Source: Pseudarthrobacter chlorophenolicus
GTDB lineage: Bacteria > Actinomycetota > Actinomycetes > Actinomycetales > Micrococcaceae
Reading direction: 5' to 3'
Assembly (NCBI RefSeq): GCF_000962805.1
Contig: NZ_JZTW01000014.1
Span: forward strand, 1 to 64,000
Length of the DNA: 64,000 nucleotides
Part shown: positions 8,549-16,111 of the stretch, one piece after another
How the letters are laid out: every line of letters begins with the position of its first letter
Numbering within the stretch: the stretch's first letter is position 1
The notes under the pieces: generated by a model
Database searches by the model: none
The model's input: the letters and a program-made list of their open reading frames with translations, nothing else
Told to the model about the DNA's origin: nothing
Made by a program: the position numbers and the translations under genes

Positions 8549-9322
8549 TTAGTGCATGTGGCTTCCGCCGTTGATGTCCACCACGGTTCCGGTGAGGTAC
8601 GCGGAATCCTCGGAGGACAGGAAGGTGATCACGGAGGCCACTTCCTCGGTGGTGGCGTTGCGGCCCAGCGGGATGCCGGCGTTGATGGCGGCTTCCTGTT
8701 CGTCGGTGCTGCCCACGCGGATGTTGGTGTCCACGGCGCCGGGGGTGATGGCGTTGACCGTGACGCCGGTGGTGCCGAGTTCACGGGCCAGGGCCTTGGT
8801 GAAACCGAGGATGGCGGCCTTGGCTGCCGAGTAGGGGACCTTGCCGAACACGCCGCCGCCGCGCTGGGCGGACACGGAGGACATGTTGACGATCCGGCCC
8901 CAGCCGTTCTCGATCATGTCCGGCAGGAAGGCCTTGCTCACCAGGTAGGTGCCGGTGGCGTTGACGTCCATGACCTTGTGCCACAGCTCAAGGGTGGTTT
9001 CCAGGAACGGGACGGGCGAGGTGATGCCGGCGATGTTGGCGAGCGCGCCCACCACGGGGAGGTTGCCTGCGGCGACCTCGGCGGCGACGGCGGCCTGGGC
9101 TGCGGTGACGGAGGCTTCGTTGGCGACGTCGATCTCGTGGCCGTAGGCGGGGACGTTGAATTCGTTGCCGATCTCGGCGGCGACCTTGGCGGACTTTTCG
9201 CCGTCGAGGTCCAGGATCACGACGGCCCAGCCTTCCCGGGCGTAGCGGCGGGCGGTGGTGATGCCGATGCCCCGGTCCGAGGTGGCTCCGGTGAGGACGG
9301 CGGTGCGCTGGGTGGTGGTCAT
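8549..9322 (-). CDS. Short-chain dehydrogenase/reductase (predicted polyol/sugar dehydrogenase)
   Basis: A 257-residue classical SDR. The nucleotide motif TGATSDRGIG is at residues 11-20, followed by the NIAG motif, the active-site Asn in VMDVNATGT (Asn121), and the Ser-Tyr-Lys triad Ser149, Tyr164 and Lys168 (PYSAAK). An Asp at the end of the second strand (VVILDLDG) suggests a preference for NAD. The AGGAG site lies eight bases before the ATG at 9322. In this cluster it most likely oxidises a polyol to a ketose (D-threitol dehydrogenase DthD is an SDR) or a sugar. The exact substrate is not determinable here. Confidence 0.85.
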   Translation of the reverse strand: MTTTQRTAVLTGATSDRGIGITTARRYAREGWAVVILDLDGEKSAKVAAEIGNEFNVPAYGHEIDVANEASVTAAQAAVAAEVAAGNLPVVGALANIAGITSPVPFLETTLELWHKVMDVNATGTYLVSKAFLPDMIENGWGRIVNMSSVSAQRGGGVFGKVPYSAAKAAILGFTKALARELGTTGVTVNAITPGAVDTNIRVGSTDEQEAAINAGIPLGRNATTEEVASVITFLSSEDSAYLTGTVVDINGGSHMH

Positions 9323-9363
9323 GGTGGGTGCTCCTTGAGTTGTTTGTAAATCGGTGAAGTCGT

Positions 9364-10188
9364 TCAGATGAGGTCGGTGATGAAGCTTGCTGCCTTGGCG
9401 GCGGCGGCGGGACGTTCGTCGTTGGTGACGTCCCGGGTTTCGAGTTCAAGCGAGAAGTGGCCGGCGTAGTTCTGCGCGGCGAGCCGCTTCAGGCCGCCGG
9501 CAAAGTCCGCCTGGCCGTTGCCGATGCTGAGGTTGATGTTCCCCGGCACGGCGTCCCGAAGGTGCACGTGGCTGATGCGCCCGGAATGGAAGTCCAGGTA
9601 GTCCTGGATGTCCTCGCCGGACGCCACAATGTGGCTGAAGTCCATGACGATTCCGACGCCGGAACCGGCGAGGCGGTCGGCCAGCAGGCCCGCACGCTTG
9701 AGGTTGCAGCAGAAGCGCAGGAAATGCAGGGACTCGGTCCAGAGTTCGACGCCGAACTCCGCCGCCCGCTGTCCGGCACCGATGAGCTGGGCGGCGATGA
9801 GGTCCAGGTCCTCGCCTTCGCTGCGGACCGGTTCATGGCTAAGGGCGCCGCAAGGCAGGACCAGCGCCTTCGCGCCGATGTTGGATGTCAGGGTGAGCAG
9901 GGCGTCGAGGTGGCGCTGCCGCGCGACTGCCGCGTCGGCGTCGAGCACGGCGTTCAGGTCTCCGATGTCCCCGTTGACGGAACGGACGCGGAGCCCGGAG
10001 GCGTTCACCTGCGCCGAGACCGCGGCAACCGCGGCCTCATCCAGCTCATAGGGAACGTGGTCGCAGACGCCGGGCAGGGCACCCAGATCAATCTCCTCGA
10101 ACCCCAGCTCCTTCATGGTGCGCAGGGCAGTACCCAGATCCTGGTGGCGGAAGCTGATGGACGAGCATCCGAGTCTGGAATGGAACAT
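9364..10188 (-). CDS. Xylose isomerase-like TIM-barrel sugar isomerase/epimerase
   Basis: A 274-residue protein of the AP_endonuc_2/sugar phosphate isomerase-epimerase family. Expected metal-binding positions are visible along the barrel: a Glu in VELWTESLHFLRF, Asp and His in IVMDFSHI, His in ISHVHLRDA and a terminal Glu in FSLELETRD. The family includes 3-epimerases, aldose-ketose isomerases and dehydratases, and D-apiose isomerase belongs to a TIM-barrel group of this kind. AAGGGA precedes the ATG at 10188. It is the promoter-proximal gene of the minus-strand operon and faces the permease gene across a 186-base control region with three operator copies. Confidence 0.8.
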   Translation of the reverse strand: MFHSRLGCSSISFRHQDLGTALRTMKELGFEEIDLGALPGVCDHVPYELDEAAVAAVSAQVNASGLRVRSVNGDIGDLNAVLDADAAVARQRHLDALLTLTSNIGAKALVLPCGALSHEPVRSEGEDLDLIAAQLIGAGQRAAEFGVELWTESLHFLRFCCNLKRAGLLADRLAGSGVGIVMDFSHIVASGEDIQDYLDFHSGRISHVHLRDAVPGNINLSIGNGQADFAGGLKRLAAQNYAGHFSLELETRDVTNDERPAAAAKAASFITDLI

Positions 10189-10242
10189 CGTTGATCCCTT
10201 GGTTCGTGCGGAGCAGTAGTGATGCCGACCACAGTAGCTTCG

Positions 10243-10260
10243 TTAACTGTCAACAGTCAA
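10243..10260. promoter_or_regulatory. Operator copy 1 of the GntR/FCD cluster
   Basis: TTAACTGTCAACAGTCAA, a near-palindrome with arms ACTGT and ACAGT around a 2-base centre (10246-10257). It lies in the divergent gap between the TIM-barrel isomerase and the permease. The same arms recur at 10273-10284 and at 13762-13773, the last just before the GntR gene, so the local GntR/FCD regulator is the obvious candidate to bind it. Confidence 0.7.
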
Positions 10261-10269
10261 CCCGTAAAG

Positions 10270-10286
10270 TTGACTGTTGACAGTGA
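10270..10286. promoter_or_regulatory. Operator copy 2 of the GntR/FCD cluster
   Basis: TTGACTGTTGACAGTGA: arms ACTGT and ACAGT with centre TG, 27 bases from copy 1. That offset places the two sites close to the same face over between two and three helical turns, which would allow cooperative binding across the divergent promoters. Confidence 0.7.
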
Positions 10287-10313
10287 GCATGATGGGGGTC
10301 ACACTGGGAGCTA

Positions 10314-10331
10314 TCATTTGTTAACAGTCGA
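10314..10331. promoter_or_regulatory. Operator copy 3 of the GntR/FCD cluster (one weak arm)
   Basis: The arms TTTGT and ACAGT flank a TA centre (10317-10328), followed by CGA as in the copy before the regulator gene. One arm deviates from ACTGT. It lies about 45 bases before the permease start, where a bound repressor would block transcription or elongation. Confidence 0.5.
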
Positions 10332-10374
10332 CAGCGGCGACTTCCTTAGCCCGCTTTTCGAAAGGGAACCAACC

Positions 10375-11712
10375 ATGAGCAAAGATGCTCTGACCATGCG
10401 CGGTCCGGTCCACGGAACGAAGGACGCCAAGCGCGTTGCCATTGGATCCGGCGTGGGCGCTGTGATCGAGACGTATGACTTCATCGGTTTCGGCACCGCC
10501 GCTGCGCTGTACTTTGGGACCGCCTTCTTCCCAGGAAGCGACCCCGTCACCGGCACCCTCGCCTCCTTCGCCACGCTTGGCGTCGGCTTCGCCGCCCGTC
10601 CCCTGGGCGGCATCATCGGTGGCCACCTCGGCGACAAAGTGGGCCGCAAGCCCGTCCTGGTGGCCTCCCTGATCCTGATGGGCCTGGCCACCTTTGCCAT
10701 CGGTCTCCTGCCCACCTACGCCGCAGTGGGGCTTCTCGCCCCGGCACTGCTCGTCTTCGTCCGCATCGTCCAGGGCCTAGCCTTCGGCGCGGAATGGGGC
10801 GGCGCCATCCTGATGAGCTACGAGCACGCTCCCTGGAAAGCCAAGGGCAAGTACACCGGCATCGTCCAGGCCGGCTTCCCGGTTGGCCTGCTGCTGGCCA
10901 ACCTGACCTTCCTCTTCAGCGTCAACCTCGGCGGCGAGCTCGCCTGGCGCATCCCCTTCCTGGCCAGCATCGTCCTGGTGGCCGTGGGCCTGATCATCCG
11001 CTCCAAGGTTCCCGAGTCCCCGGTCTTCGATGAGGTCAAGGACAGCGGCGACATTGTGAAGTCCCCCATCGTGGAGGTCATCAAGACCGACTGGCGCAAC
11101 ATCGTCAAGGGCATCGGCCTCCGCGTCGCAGAAACCGCAGGCTACGCCGTGTCCATCACCTACATGATTTCCTACATCAACAGCCAGCACCTGGCGGACA
11201 AGAGCCAGACCCTGGTGGCCCTCTGCATCGCCTCGGCCATCGGCATCTTCGCCACCCAGGCCTGGGGCGCACTGACCGACCGCATCGGCCGCCGCCCGCT
11301 CTACATCTGGTCCACCGCCTTTGCCGCGCTGTTCGCCATTCCGATGTTCCTGCTGGTCAACACCGGCCTGTTCATCGCGATCATCCTCACCATCGTGATC
11401 TCCTACGCGGTCTGCCAGAACTCCCTCGCCGGCGCGCAGGGTGCCTGGTTCCCGGAACTCTTCCAGGCGAAGACCCGCGCCTCCGGCGCCAGCCTGGCCT
11501 ACCAGATCTCGGCCATGGTTTCCGGCTTCACCCCCTTCATCACCACCCTGCTGTTCGTCAGCTTCGGCTGGATGGGCCCGGCACTGCTCTTCGGCGCCTA
11601 CGCCCTGATCGGCCTCTGGGCCGCGGTGGCCACCCGGGAAACCTGGGGCAAGCGGGAGCGCGAACTGGCCGAAGAAGCCACCAAAAGCACCCCCAACACC
11701 GTCAACGCCTGA
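10375..11712 (+). CDS. MFS permease, metabolite:H+ symporter (MHS) type
   Basis: A 445-residue transporter with about 12 hydrophobic segments. The N-terminal block GAVIETYDFIGFGTAAALYF, the loop GGHLGDKVGRKPVL and FGAEWGGAILM are typical of the MHS family (ShiA, KgtP, ProP), which import organic acids, zwitterions and related compounds by proton symport. The ATG at 10375 follows AAAGGGAA. It is the first gene of the plus-strand operon, with the transketolase pair behind it, so it probably imports the substrate of the cluster. MHS proteins often carry acids, which leaves open that the substrate is a sugar acid rather than a neutral polyol. Confidence 0.85.
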   Translation: MSKDALTMRGPVHGTKDAKRVAIGSGVGAVIETYDFIGFGTAAALYFGTAFFPGSDPVTGTLASFATLGVGFAARPLGGIIGGHLGDKVGRKPVLVASLILMGLATFAIGLLPTYAAVGLLAPALLVFVRIVQGLAFGAEWGGAILMSYEHAPWKAKGKYTGIVQAGFPVGLLLANLTFLFSVNLGGELAWRIPFLASIVLVAVGLIIRSKVPESPVFDEVKDSGDIVKSPIVEVIKTDWRNIVKGIGLRVAETAGYAVSITYMISYINSQHLADKSQTLVALCIASAIGIFATQAWGALTDRIGRRPLYIWSTAFAALFAIPMFLLVNTGLFIAIILTIVISYAVCQNSLAGAQGAWFPELFQAKTRASGASLAYQISAMVSGFTPFITTLLFVSFGWMGPALLFGAYALIGLWAAVATRETWGKRERELAEEATKSTPNTVNA

Positions 11713-11748
11713 ATGACTGCCACGTACGCAACGAACACGGAGCCAGTA

Positions 11749-12672
11749 ATGCCTACAGATACCGTCCAGGCCGCCCTGCAGGGAGAAACACTGCAGGGAC
11801 AAACACTGCAGACCGCGGTGACCCCGGAACGGGTGGAGAAGATCAGCGCGGCCGCCTACCGGATCCGGCACCACGCCCTGAACATGGGCGAAGTCCAGGG
11901 CCAGGGCTACGTGGGCCAGGCCCTCGGCGCCGCGGACATGCTCGCCACGGTCTACGGAGACCAGCTGAACTTCCGCGCGGAGGACCCGCACTGGGAAGCC
12001 CGCGACCGGTTCCTGCTCTCCACCGGCCACTACGCCATTGGCCACTACGCTGCCCTGGCCGAAGCCGGGATCGTCCCGGTGGAGGAACTGGAAACCTACG
12101 GCTCGGATGATTCGCGGCTGCCGATGTCCGGGATGTCCACCTACACGCCGGGCATGGAAATCTCGGGCGGTTCCCTGGGCCACGGCCTGACCATTGCCGT
12201 CGGCATGGCCTTGGGCCTGCGCTACCAGGGATCATCGGCGCGGGTGTTCAACTTCCTGTCCGACGGCGAGCTGGACGAGGGCTCCACCTGGGAGGCCGCC
12301 ATGGGCGCGCACCACCACCAGCTGGGCAACCTGACCGCCATGGTGGACATCAATGCGCTGCAGGCCGACGGCAAGACGGACACGGTCCTGCGGACCGAGC
12401 CGGTGACCGAGAAGTGGGAGTCCTTCGGCTGGTACACCCAGCGGGTGGACGGAAACGACGTCGGCGCGCTGCTCGCAGCGTTCGACAACGCTGCTGCCCA
12501 GGCCGCCGCCGTCGGACGTCCTTCCGTGATCCTGTGCGACACCAAGGTGGGACGCGGTGTGCCGCTGCTGGAAAACCGCGAAAAGGCGCACTTCATGCGC
12601 ATCGAAGAGAACGAATGGCAGATCTGCCGCGAGCAGCTCACCGCCGGCTATGAAGGAAAGGCTTCAGCATGA
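11749..12672 (+). CDS. Transketolase, N-terminal (thiamine diphosphate-binding) subunit
   Basis: A 307-residue half of a split transketolase. It shows the region around HYAIGHYAALAEAG, the GGSLGHGL motif, and the ThDP-binding segment beginning SDGELDEGSTWEAA (GDGxxxEG-like). With its partner it should form the active heterotetramer that transfers two-carbon ketol units between phosphorylated sugars. The ATG at 11749 has GGAG six bases upstream; an earlier ATG at 11713 directly abuts the permease stop. The end overlaps the partner start as ATGA. Split transketolases occur in catabolic loci, including the apulose-4-phosphate transketolase AptA/AptB. A short tandem repeat lies in its first codons. 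Confidence 0.9.
   Translation: MPTDTVQAALQGETLQGQTLQTAVTPERVEKISAAAYRIRHHALNMGEVQGQGYVGQALGAADMLATVYGDQLNFRAEDPHWEARDRFLLSTGHYAIGHYAALAEAGIVPVEELETYGSDDSRLPMSGMSTYTPGMEISGGSLGHGLTIAVGMALGLRYQGSSARVFNFLSDGELDEGSTWEAAMGAHHHQLGNLTAMVDINALQADGKTDTVLRTEPVTEKWESFGWYTQRVDGNDVGALLAAFDNAAAQAAAVGRPSVILCDTKVGRGVPLLENREKAHFMRIEENEWQICREQLTAGYEGKASA
11776..11811 (+). repeat. Short tandem repeat in transketolase N-subunit 5' end
   Basis: Two 15-base units, CTGCAGGGAGAAACA and CTGCAGGGACAAACA, followed by a partial CTGCAG. It keeps frame and encodes the five-residue repeat LQGET/LQGQT/LQT ahead of the conserved domain, in a linker-like N-terminal extension. Confidence 0.8.
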
Positions 12673-13688
12673 GCACCACCACCGAGGCCCCTAATACTAC
12701 GGCGGCCGCCAAGCCCAAGCTGAAGACGTCGGCAATGATCGCATCATTCGCCGACCCCGGCCAAAAAACCGCATCCGCGCCGTTCGGCCACGCGCTGGTC
12801 AAGGCAGCGCAGGAGAACGACAGGATCGTCGGCCTCACCGCGGACCTGGGCAAGTACACGGACATGCACATCTTCGCCAAGGCGTTTCCGGAGCGTTTCT
12901 TCCAGATGGGCATGGCGGAGCAGCTGCTGTTCGGCGCAGCCGCGGGCCTGGCCGAGACCGGGCTGGTTCCGTTTGCGTCCACCTACTCAGTGTTCGCTGC
13001 CCGCCGCGCCTACGACTTCCTCTGCCTGGACGCGGCGGAACCGAACCTGAACGTGAACATCGTGGGCGGCCTGCCCGGCCTGACCACCGGGTACGGCCCC
13101 AGCCACCAGGCCACCGAGGACATGGCGATCTTCCGCGGCATGCCCAACCTGACCATCGTGGACCCCTGCGACTCGATCGACATCGAACAGGCCGTGCCGC
13201 AGCTCGCAGCGTCCGAGGGCCCCACCTACCTGCGGTTGCTCCGCGGCAACGTGCCCACCGTCCTGGACGAGTACGGCTACACGTTCGAGCTCGGCAAGGC
13301 CAAGGTGCTGCGCGGCGGCAACGACGTCGTGTTCATCTCCTCCGGGCTGATGACCATGCGTGCTTTGCAGGCAGCCAAGGCACTGGCGGCACACAACGTG
13401 GACGTCGCCGTCGTGCACGCCCCCACCATCAAGCCGTTCGACGCCGGGACGGTCCTGAAGGAAATCAACACGGACCGGCTCGCCGTCACCCTGGAGAACC
13501 ACTCCGTAGTGGGCGGCCTGTTCGAAACCGTTGCCTCCGCCGTCGTCTCCGCCGGAGTCGGCAAGCGCGTGGTTCCCGTCGGGTTGCCGGACCAGTTCCT
13601 CGATGCCGGTGCCCTCCCCACCCTGCACGACCGGTATGGGCTCGCCACCGACCGCATCGTCGCCAAGGTCCTCGCCGAACTCGGCTGA
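12669..13688 (+). CDS. Transketolase, C-terminal (pyrimidine-binding and C-terminal domains) subunit
   Basis: A 339-residue partner of the preceding subunit. It contains the ThDP pyrimidine-domain catalytic Glu in FQMGMAEQLLFGAAAGLAE, the loop FASTYSVFAARRAYDFL and GLTTGYGPSHQATEDMA, then a transketolase C-terminal domain (ISSGLMTMRALQAAKAL). The start overlaps the N-subunit stop (ATGA), so equal expression is expected. Placement beside a DhaKL kinase and an RpiB-type isomerase suggests that it disposes of an erythrose 4-phosphate or apulose 4-phosphate-type intermediate. A strong hairpin follows the stop. Confidence 0.9.
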   Translation: MSTTTEAPNTTAAAKPKLKTSAMIASFADPGQKTASAPFGHALVKAAQENDRIVGLTADLGKYTDMHIFAKAFPERFFQMGMAEQLLFGAAAGLAETGLVPFASTYSVFAARRAYDFLCLDAAEPNLNVNIVGGLPGLTTGYGPSHQATEDMAIFRGMPNLTIVDPCDSIDIEQAVPQLAASEGPTYLRLLRGNVPTVLDEYGYTFELGKAKVLRGGNDVVFISSGLMTMRALQAAKALAAHNVDVAVVHAPTIKPFDAGTVLKEINTDRLAVTLENHSVVGGLFETVASAVVSAGVGKRVVPVGLPDQFLDAGALPTLHDRYGLATDRIVAKVLAELG

Positions 13689-13699
13689 GCATCATGGCT

Positions 13700-13745
13700 G
13701 GCAGAAAGCGCGGCACCGGTCCCGGCCGGTGCCGCGCTTTCTGCC
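13700..13745 (+). terminator. Intrinsic terminator after the transketolase operon
   Basis: A perfect 20-base stem (left arm 13700-13719, right arm 13726-13745) with a 6-base loop, containing AAAGC and GCTTT blocks. There is no long T run after it. It begins 11 bases after the transketolase stop and precedes the regulator promoter. Confidence 0.8.
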
Positions 13746-13759
13746 GTACCATCGAACTA

Positions 13760-13775
13760 CGACTGTAAACAGTCG
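13760..13775. promoter_or_regulatory. Perfect operator palindrome before the GntR gene
   Basis: CGACTGTAAACAGTCG is a perfect 16-base palindrome with the same ACTGT-NN-ACAGT core as the three sites at 10.24-10.33 kb. It lies 25 bases before the regulator start, which suggests autoregulation. Confidence 0.75.
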
Positions 13776-13800
13776 ACTTATGACACTGAGGACGGATGCC

Positions 13801-14460
13801 ATGGCCGGACTGACAGCCCCGCTGCTGGGACTGCAAAAGAAAAGCCTGCGCGAGCAGGCCCTCTCGGCGCTGCGGACCGCCATCACCAGCGGCGAGCTGG
13901 CGCCGGGCCGGCACCTGGTGGAAACCGAGCTGTCCGAAATGCTGCAGATCAGCCGGGGCACGCTCCGGGAAGCTTTGCGGCAGCTGGAACAGGAGGGCCT
14001 CCTCTCTGCCGGACCGCGCGGCCGCCTGTCCGTGCGGCACCTGGACGAGAAGGAAATCCGGGACATCTATGCCGTCCGCGCCGCGCTGGAATCGCTGGCC
14101 GCCCGGACGCTGTGCGAGCTGGCGGACCGCCAGCACGTCACGGAGTCGCTGCACGCCGCCATCGACGCCATGGGTTCGGCAGCGGACGGGACCCTTGAGG
14201 AGCGGATCGAATCGGACCTCGAGTTCCACCGGACCCTGTGCCGCCTCACCGGCAACGAAACGCTGCTGCACTCCTGGGAATCGCTGGAGGGCTCCATCAG
14301 GATGTCCATCATGTTCGCCGGGTTGGAAAAGGGTGTGAGCAACATGAGCGTTGACCGCCACCGGGACATCGTGGCCGCCATCGATACGGGCGACGCCGGG
14401 CTGGCCCGGAAGACCATCCTCGAACACATGGACTCCGCCGCCGCGAACCTCGTCTCCTAG
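13801..14460 (+). CDS. GntR family transcriptional regulator, FCD (FadR-like) domain
   Basis: A 219-residue regulator. The N-terminal winged helix-turn-helix (REQALSALRTAITSGELAPG, SEMLQISRGTLREALRQLEQEGL) is followed by an all-helical FCD ligand domain with the metal-binding pattern Asp/His in ESDLEFHRTLC, His in RHRDIV-type helix, and His in ILEHMD. FCD regulators usually sense sugar acids or other carboxylates and repress catabolic operons. The ATG at 13801 is preferred (GAGG nearby); an ATG at 13780 is in frame. Matching operators in front of it and in the divergent promoter region support control of the whole cluster. Confidence 0.9.
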   Translation: MAGLTAPLLGLQKKSLREQALSALRTAITSGELAPGRHLVETELSEMLQISRGTLREALRQLEQEGLLSAGPRGRLSVRHLDEKEIRDIYAVRAALESLAARTLCELADRQHVTESLHAAIDAMGSAADGTLEERIESDLEFHRTLCRLTGNETLLHSWESLEGSIRMSIMFAGLEKGVSNMSVDRHRDIVAAIDTGDAGLARKTILEHMDSAAANLVS

Positions 14461-14554
14461 GCCTTCGGTCCGGCCACGTTCCAGGGAATCACTGCGGGCT
14501 GTCAACCGTTAACTTACTGTGCGGTAGGAAACGCGCCAGTTGGTTAGGGATGTG

Positions 14555-15001
14555 ATGAGCACAAAGTTTGAATCAGTAGAGGACGACGCCGGCAAGGTCA
14601 CCAGGTATGTCCGGCATGCCAACGGCGGGGGTTTCGTCTCTCCCGGTGCCGTTGTTGCCGAGAGCGCCCGGATCGGCCCGATGACGTACGTGGAGCATGG
14701 TGCGGTGATCGGCGCCGGTTGCCGGATTGGACACGGCAGCTGGGTTGACCGGGAAGCCAAGATCGGCGCTCGGACGGTGATTGGCGACGGCGTCCGCATT
14801 GGCCGCGCCACGGTGATCGGCAACCGCGCCAACATCGGCAGCCATTCCCGCATCGGTTCCGGTGTACTGATTGGGCACGGAATGCACCTCCACTCGGACA
14901 CCACCATTCCTGACGGCGGCCAGAAGCTGCAGGGCACGCAGGCTGCAGCACCTCCCAAGAGCCGCCCGCACCGCAAACCGAGCCGGGGCCTCGCCGCCTG
15001 A
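14555..15001 (+). CDS. Left-handed beta-helix (hexapeptide repeat) protein
   Basis: A 148-residue protein whose middle is a run of isoleucine/valine-based hexapeptide repeats (GAVIGAGCRIGHGS, RTVIGDGVRIGRAT, SRIGSGVLIGHG), the LpxA-like parallel beta-helix of trimeric acyltransferases, carbonic anhydrases and structural proteins. The tail after residue 125 is low complexity and basic. AGGG precedes the ATG at 14555. I see no catalytic His pattern that would assign an enzyme. It has its own upstream region containing GTCAAC-C-GTTAAC, so it may be separate from the sugar cluster. Function unknown. Confidence 0.6.
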   Translation: MSTKFESVEDDAGKVTRYVRHANGGGFVSPGAVVAESARIGPMTYVEHGAVIGAGCRIGHGSWVDREAKIGARTVIGDGVRIGRATVIGNRANIGSHSRIGSGVLIGHGMHLHSDTTIPDGGQKLQGTQAAAPPKSRPHRKPSRGLAA

Positions 15002-15061
15002 GCCCAGGGCCGCACCCGGACGTGGGAACCGGTCCCTGACAGTTTGGCAACGCGCTCCGTT

Positions 15062-16111
15062 TCAGGCGGAGGTTTTGACGGCCCTTCTCGATTTGAGGGC
15101 CGCCCCGCCCCAGACGGCGAGGAAGGCCGCCACCAGCAGGAGTCCGGCTTCACCCAGGTCGATCTCCCCCAACCAGCTGGTGAGCGGATCACCCAGCCCA
15201 AAGGCGGCGTTGGCGAACCCGCCGAGCGTGATGACGGCGATGAACAGTGCCGACAGCGCTGAAACGCCTGTAACCAGCGCGTTGAACCCGAGCCTGCGCT
15301 GGGGGCTGTGGATCGCTGACCTGTACATCCGCATCATCGCCACGCCGTTGACCGTGTCGCAGAGGGTCATCGCCGCTGTGAAAGCGAGGGGAAGCGCCAT
15401 GAGCGCCACCGGGGACACCCCGGCCAGGGACGCGGCGGTGGTGACCACCAGCAGCCCGATGGTGGTGGCCGTGTCGAAGCCGAGCCCGAACAGGAAGCCG
15501 ATCACGTAGATGTTCCGGGGCCGCTGTACCCGGGCGAGGGGCCTGGCAAGGAGCCGGGCAACGAATCCTTGGCTTTCCAGGTCCTCGTCCCGGACCGCGG
15601 CCCCGTCCTGCACCCTGCGGTAGACCTGCGCTGCACGCAGGAACGCCTGCCCGTTGAACAGGCCCATGGCCAGCAGGAAAAGCCCGGACACACCACTGCC
15701 GATCAGGCCCAGCACGTGGTTGCCCGTGGTCCCCTCTTCCATGAATTGGCCTATCGCCGCCGCGCCGGCAACCACCAGCAGCCCGGCCAAGACCACCACG
15801 GAGCTATGGCCCAGGCTGAAGGCAAACCCCACGCTGACAGGGTCCTTCCGCTGGGCGACGAACTTGCGGGTGGAGTTGTCGATGGCGGCGATGTGGTCCC
15901 AGTCGTAGCTGTGCTTCACACCGGCCACGTAGGCGGTCAGCACCAGGCCAAGGGCCAGGGGCGCGCCGGCGGTTGCCGAACCGGCGGTGAGGAGGACGAC
16001 GGCGGCAACATGCAGGGCGGCCACAGCACCAAAGGTGGCGAGCAGGCGGGTCCGGAAGGGCAGAGTTTCCCGGTGGCGGTACAGGGTTGCGATGTTTGCC
16101 AGGGCCGTCAT
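15062..16111 (-). CDS. Nickel/cobalt permease, NiCoT family
   Basis: A 349-residue membrane protein with about eight hydrophobic segments. The NiCoT signature H-x4-D-H is present as HSYDWDH (His67, Asp72, His73), together with VGFAFSLGHSSVV and GFLFGLGFDTATTIGL, the other conserved family blocks. NiCoT proteins are secondary high-affinity importers of Ni2+ and/or Co2+. The ATG overlaps the ureD stop by one base (TGATG), so it is the last gene of the urease operon and most likely supplies nickel for the urease active site. Confidence 0.92.
   Translation of the reverse strand: MTALANIATLYRHRETLPFRTRLLATFGAVAALHVAAVVLLTAGSATAGAPLALGLVLTAYVAGVKHSYDWDHIAAIDNSTRKFVAQRKDPVSVGFAFSLGHSSVVVLAGLLVVAGAAAIGQFMEEGTTGNHVLGLIGSGVSGLFLLAMGLFNGQAFLRAAQVYRRVQDGAAVRDEDLESQGFVARLLARPLARVQRPRNIYVIGFLFGLGFDTATTIGLLVVTTAASLAGVSPVALMALPLAFTAAMTLCDTVNGVAMMRMYRSAIHSPQRRLGFNALVTGVSALSALFIAVITLGGFANAAFGLGDPLTSWLGEIDLGEAGLLLVAAFLAVWGGAALKSRRAVKTSA

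Noticed and set aside
14500..14513. GTCAAC-C-GTTAAC near-palindrome before the hexapeptide gene as a fifth GntR operator
   Set aside because: Its arms and centre spacing differ from ACTGT-NN-ACAGT; it shares only TGTCAAC, so I do not count it as a copy.
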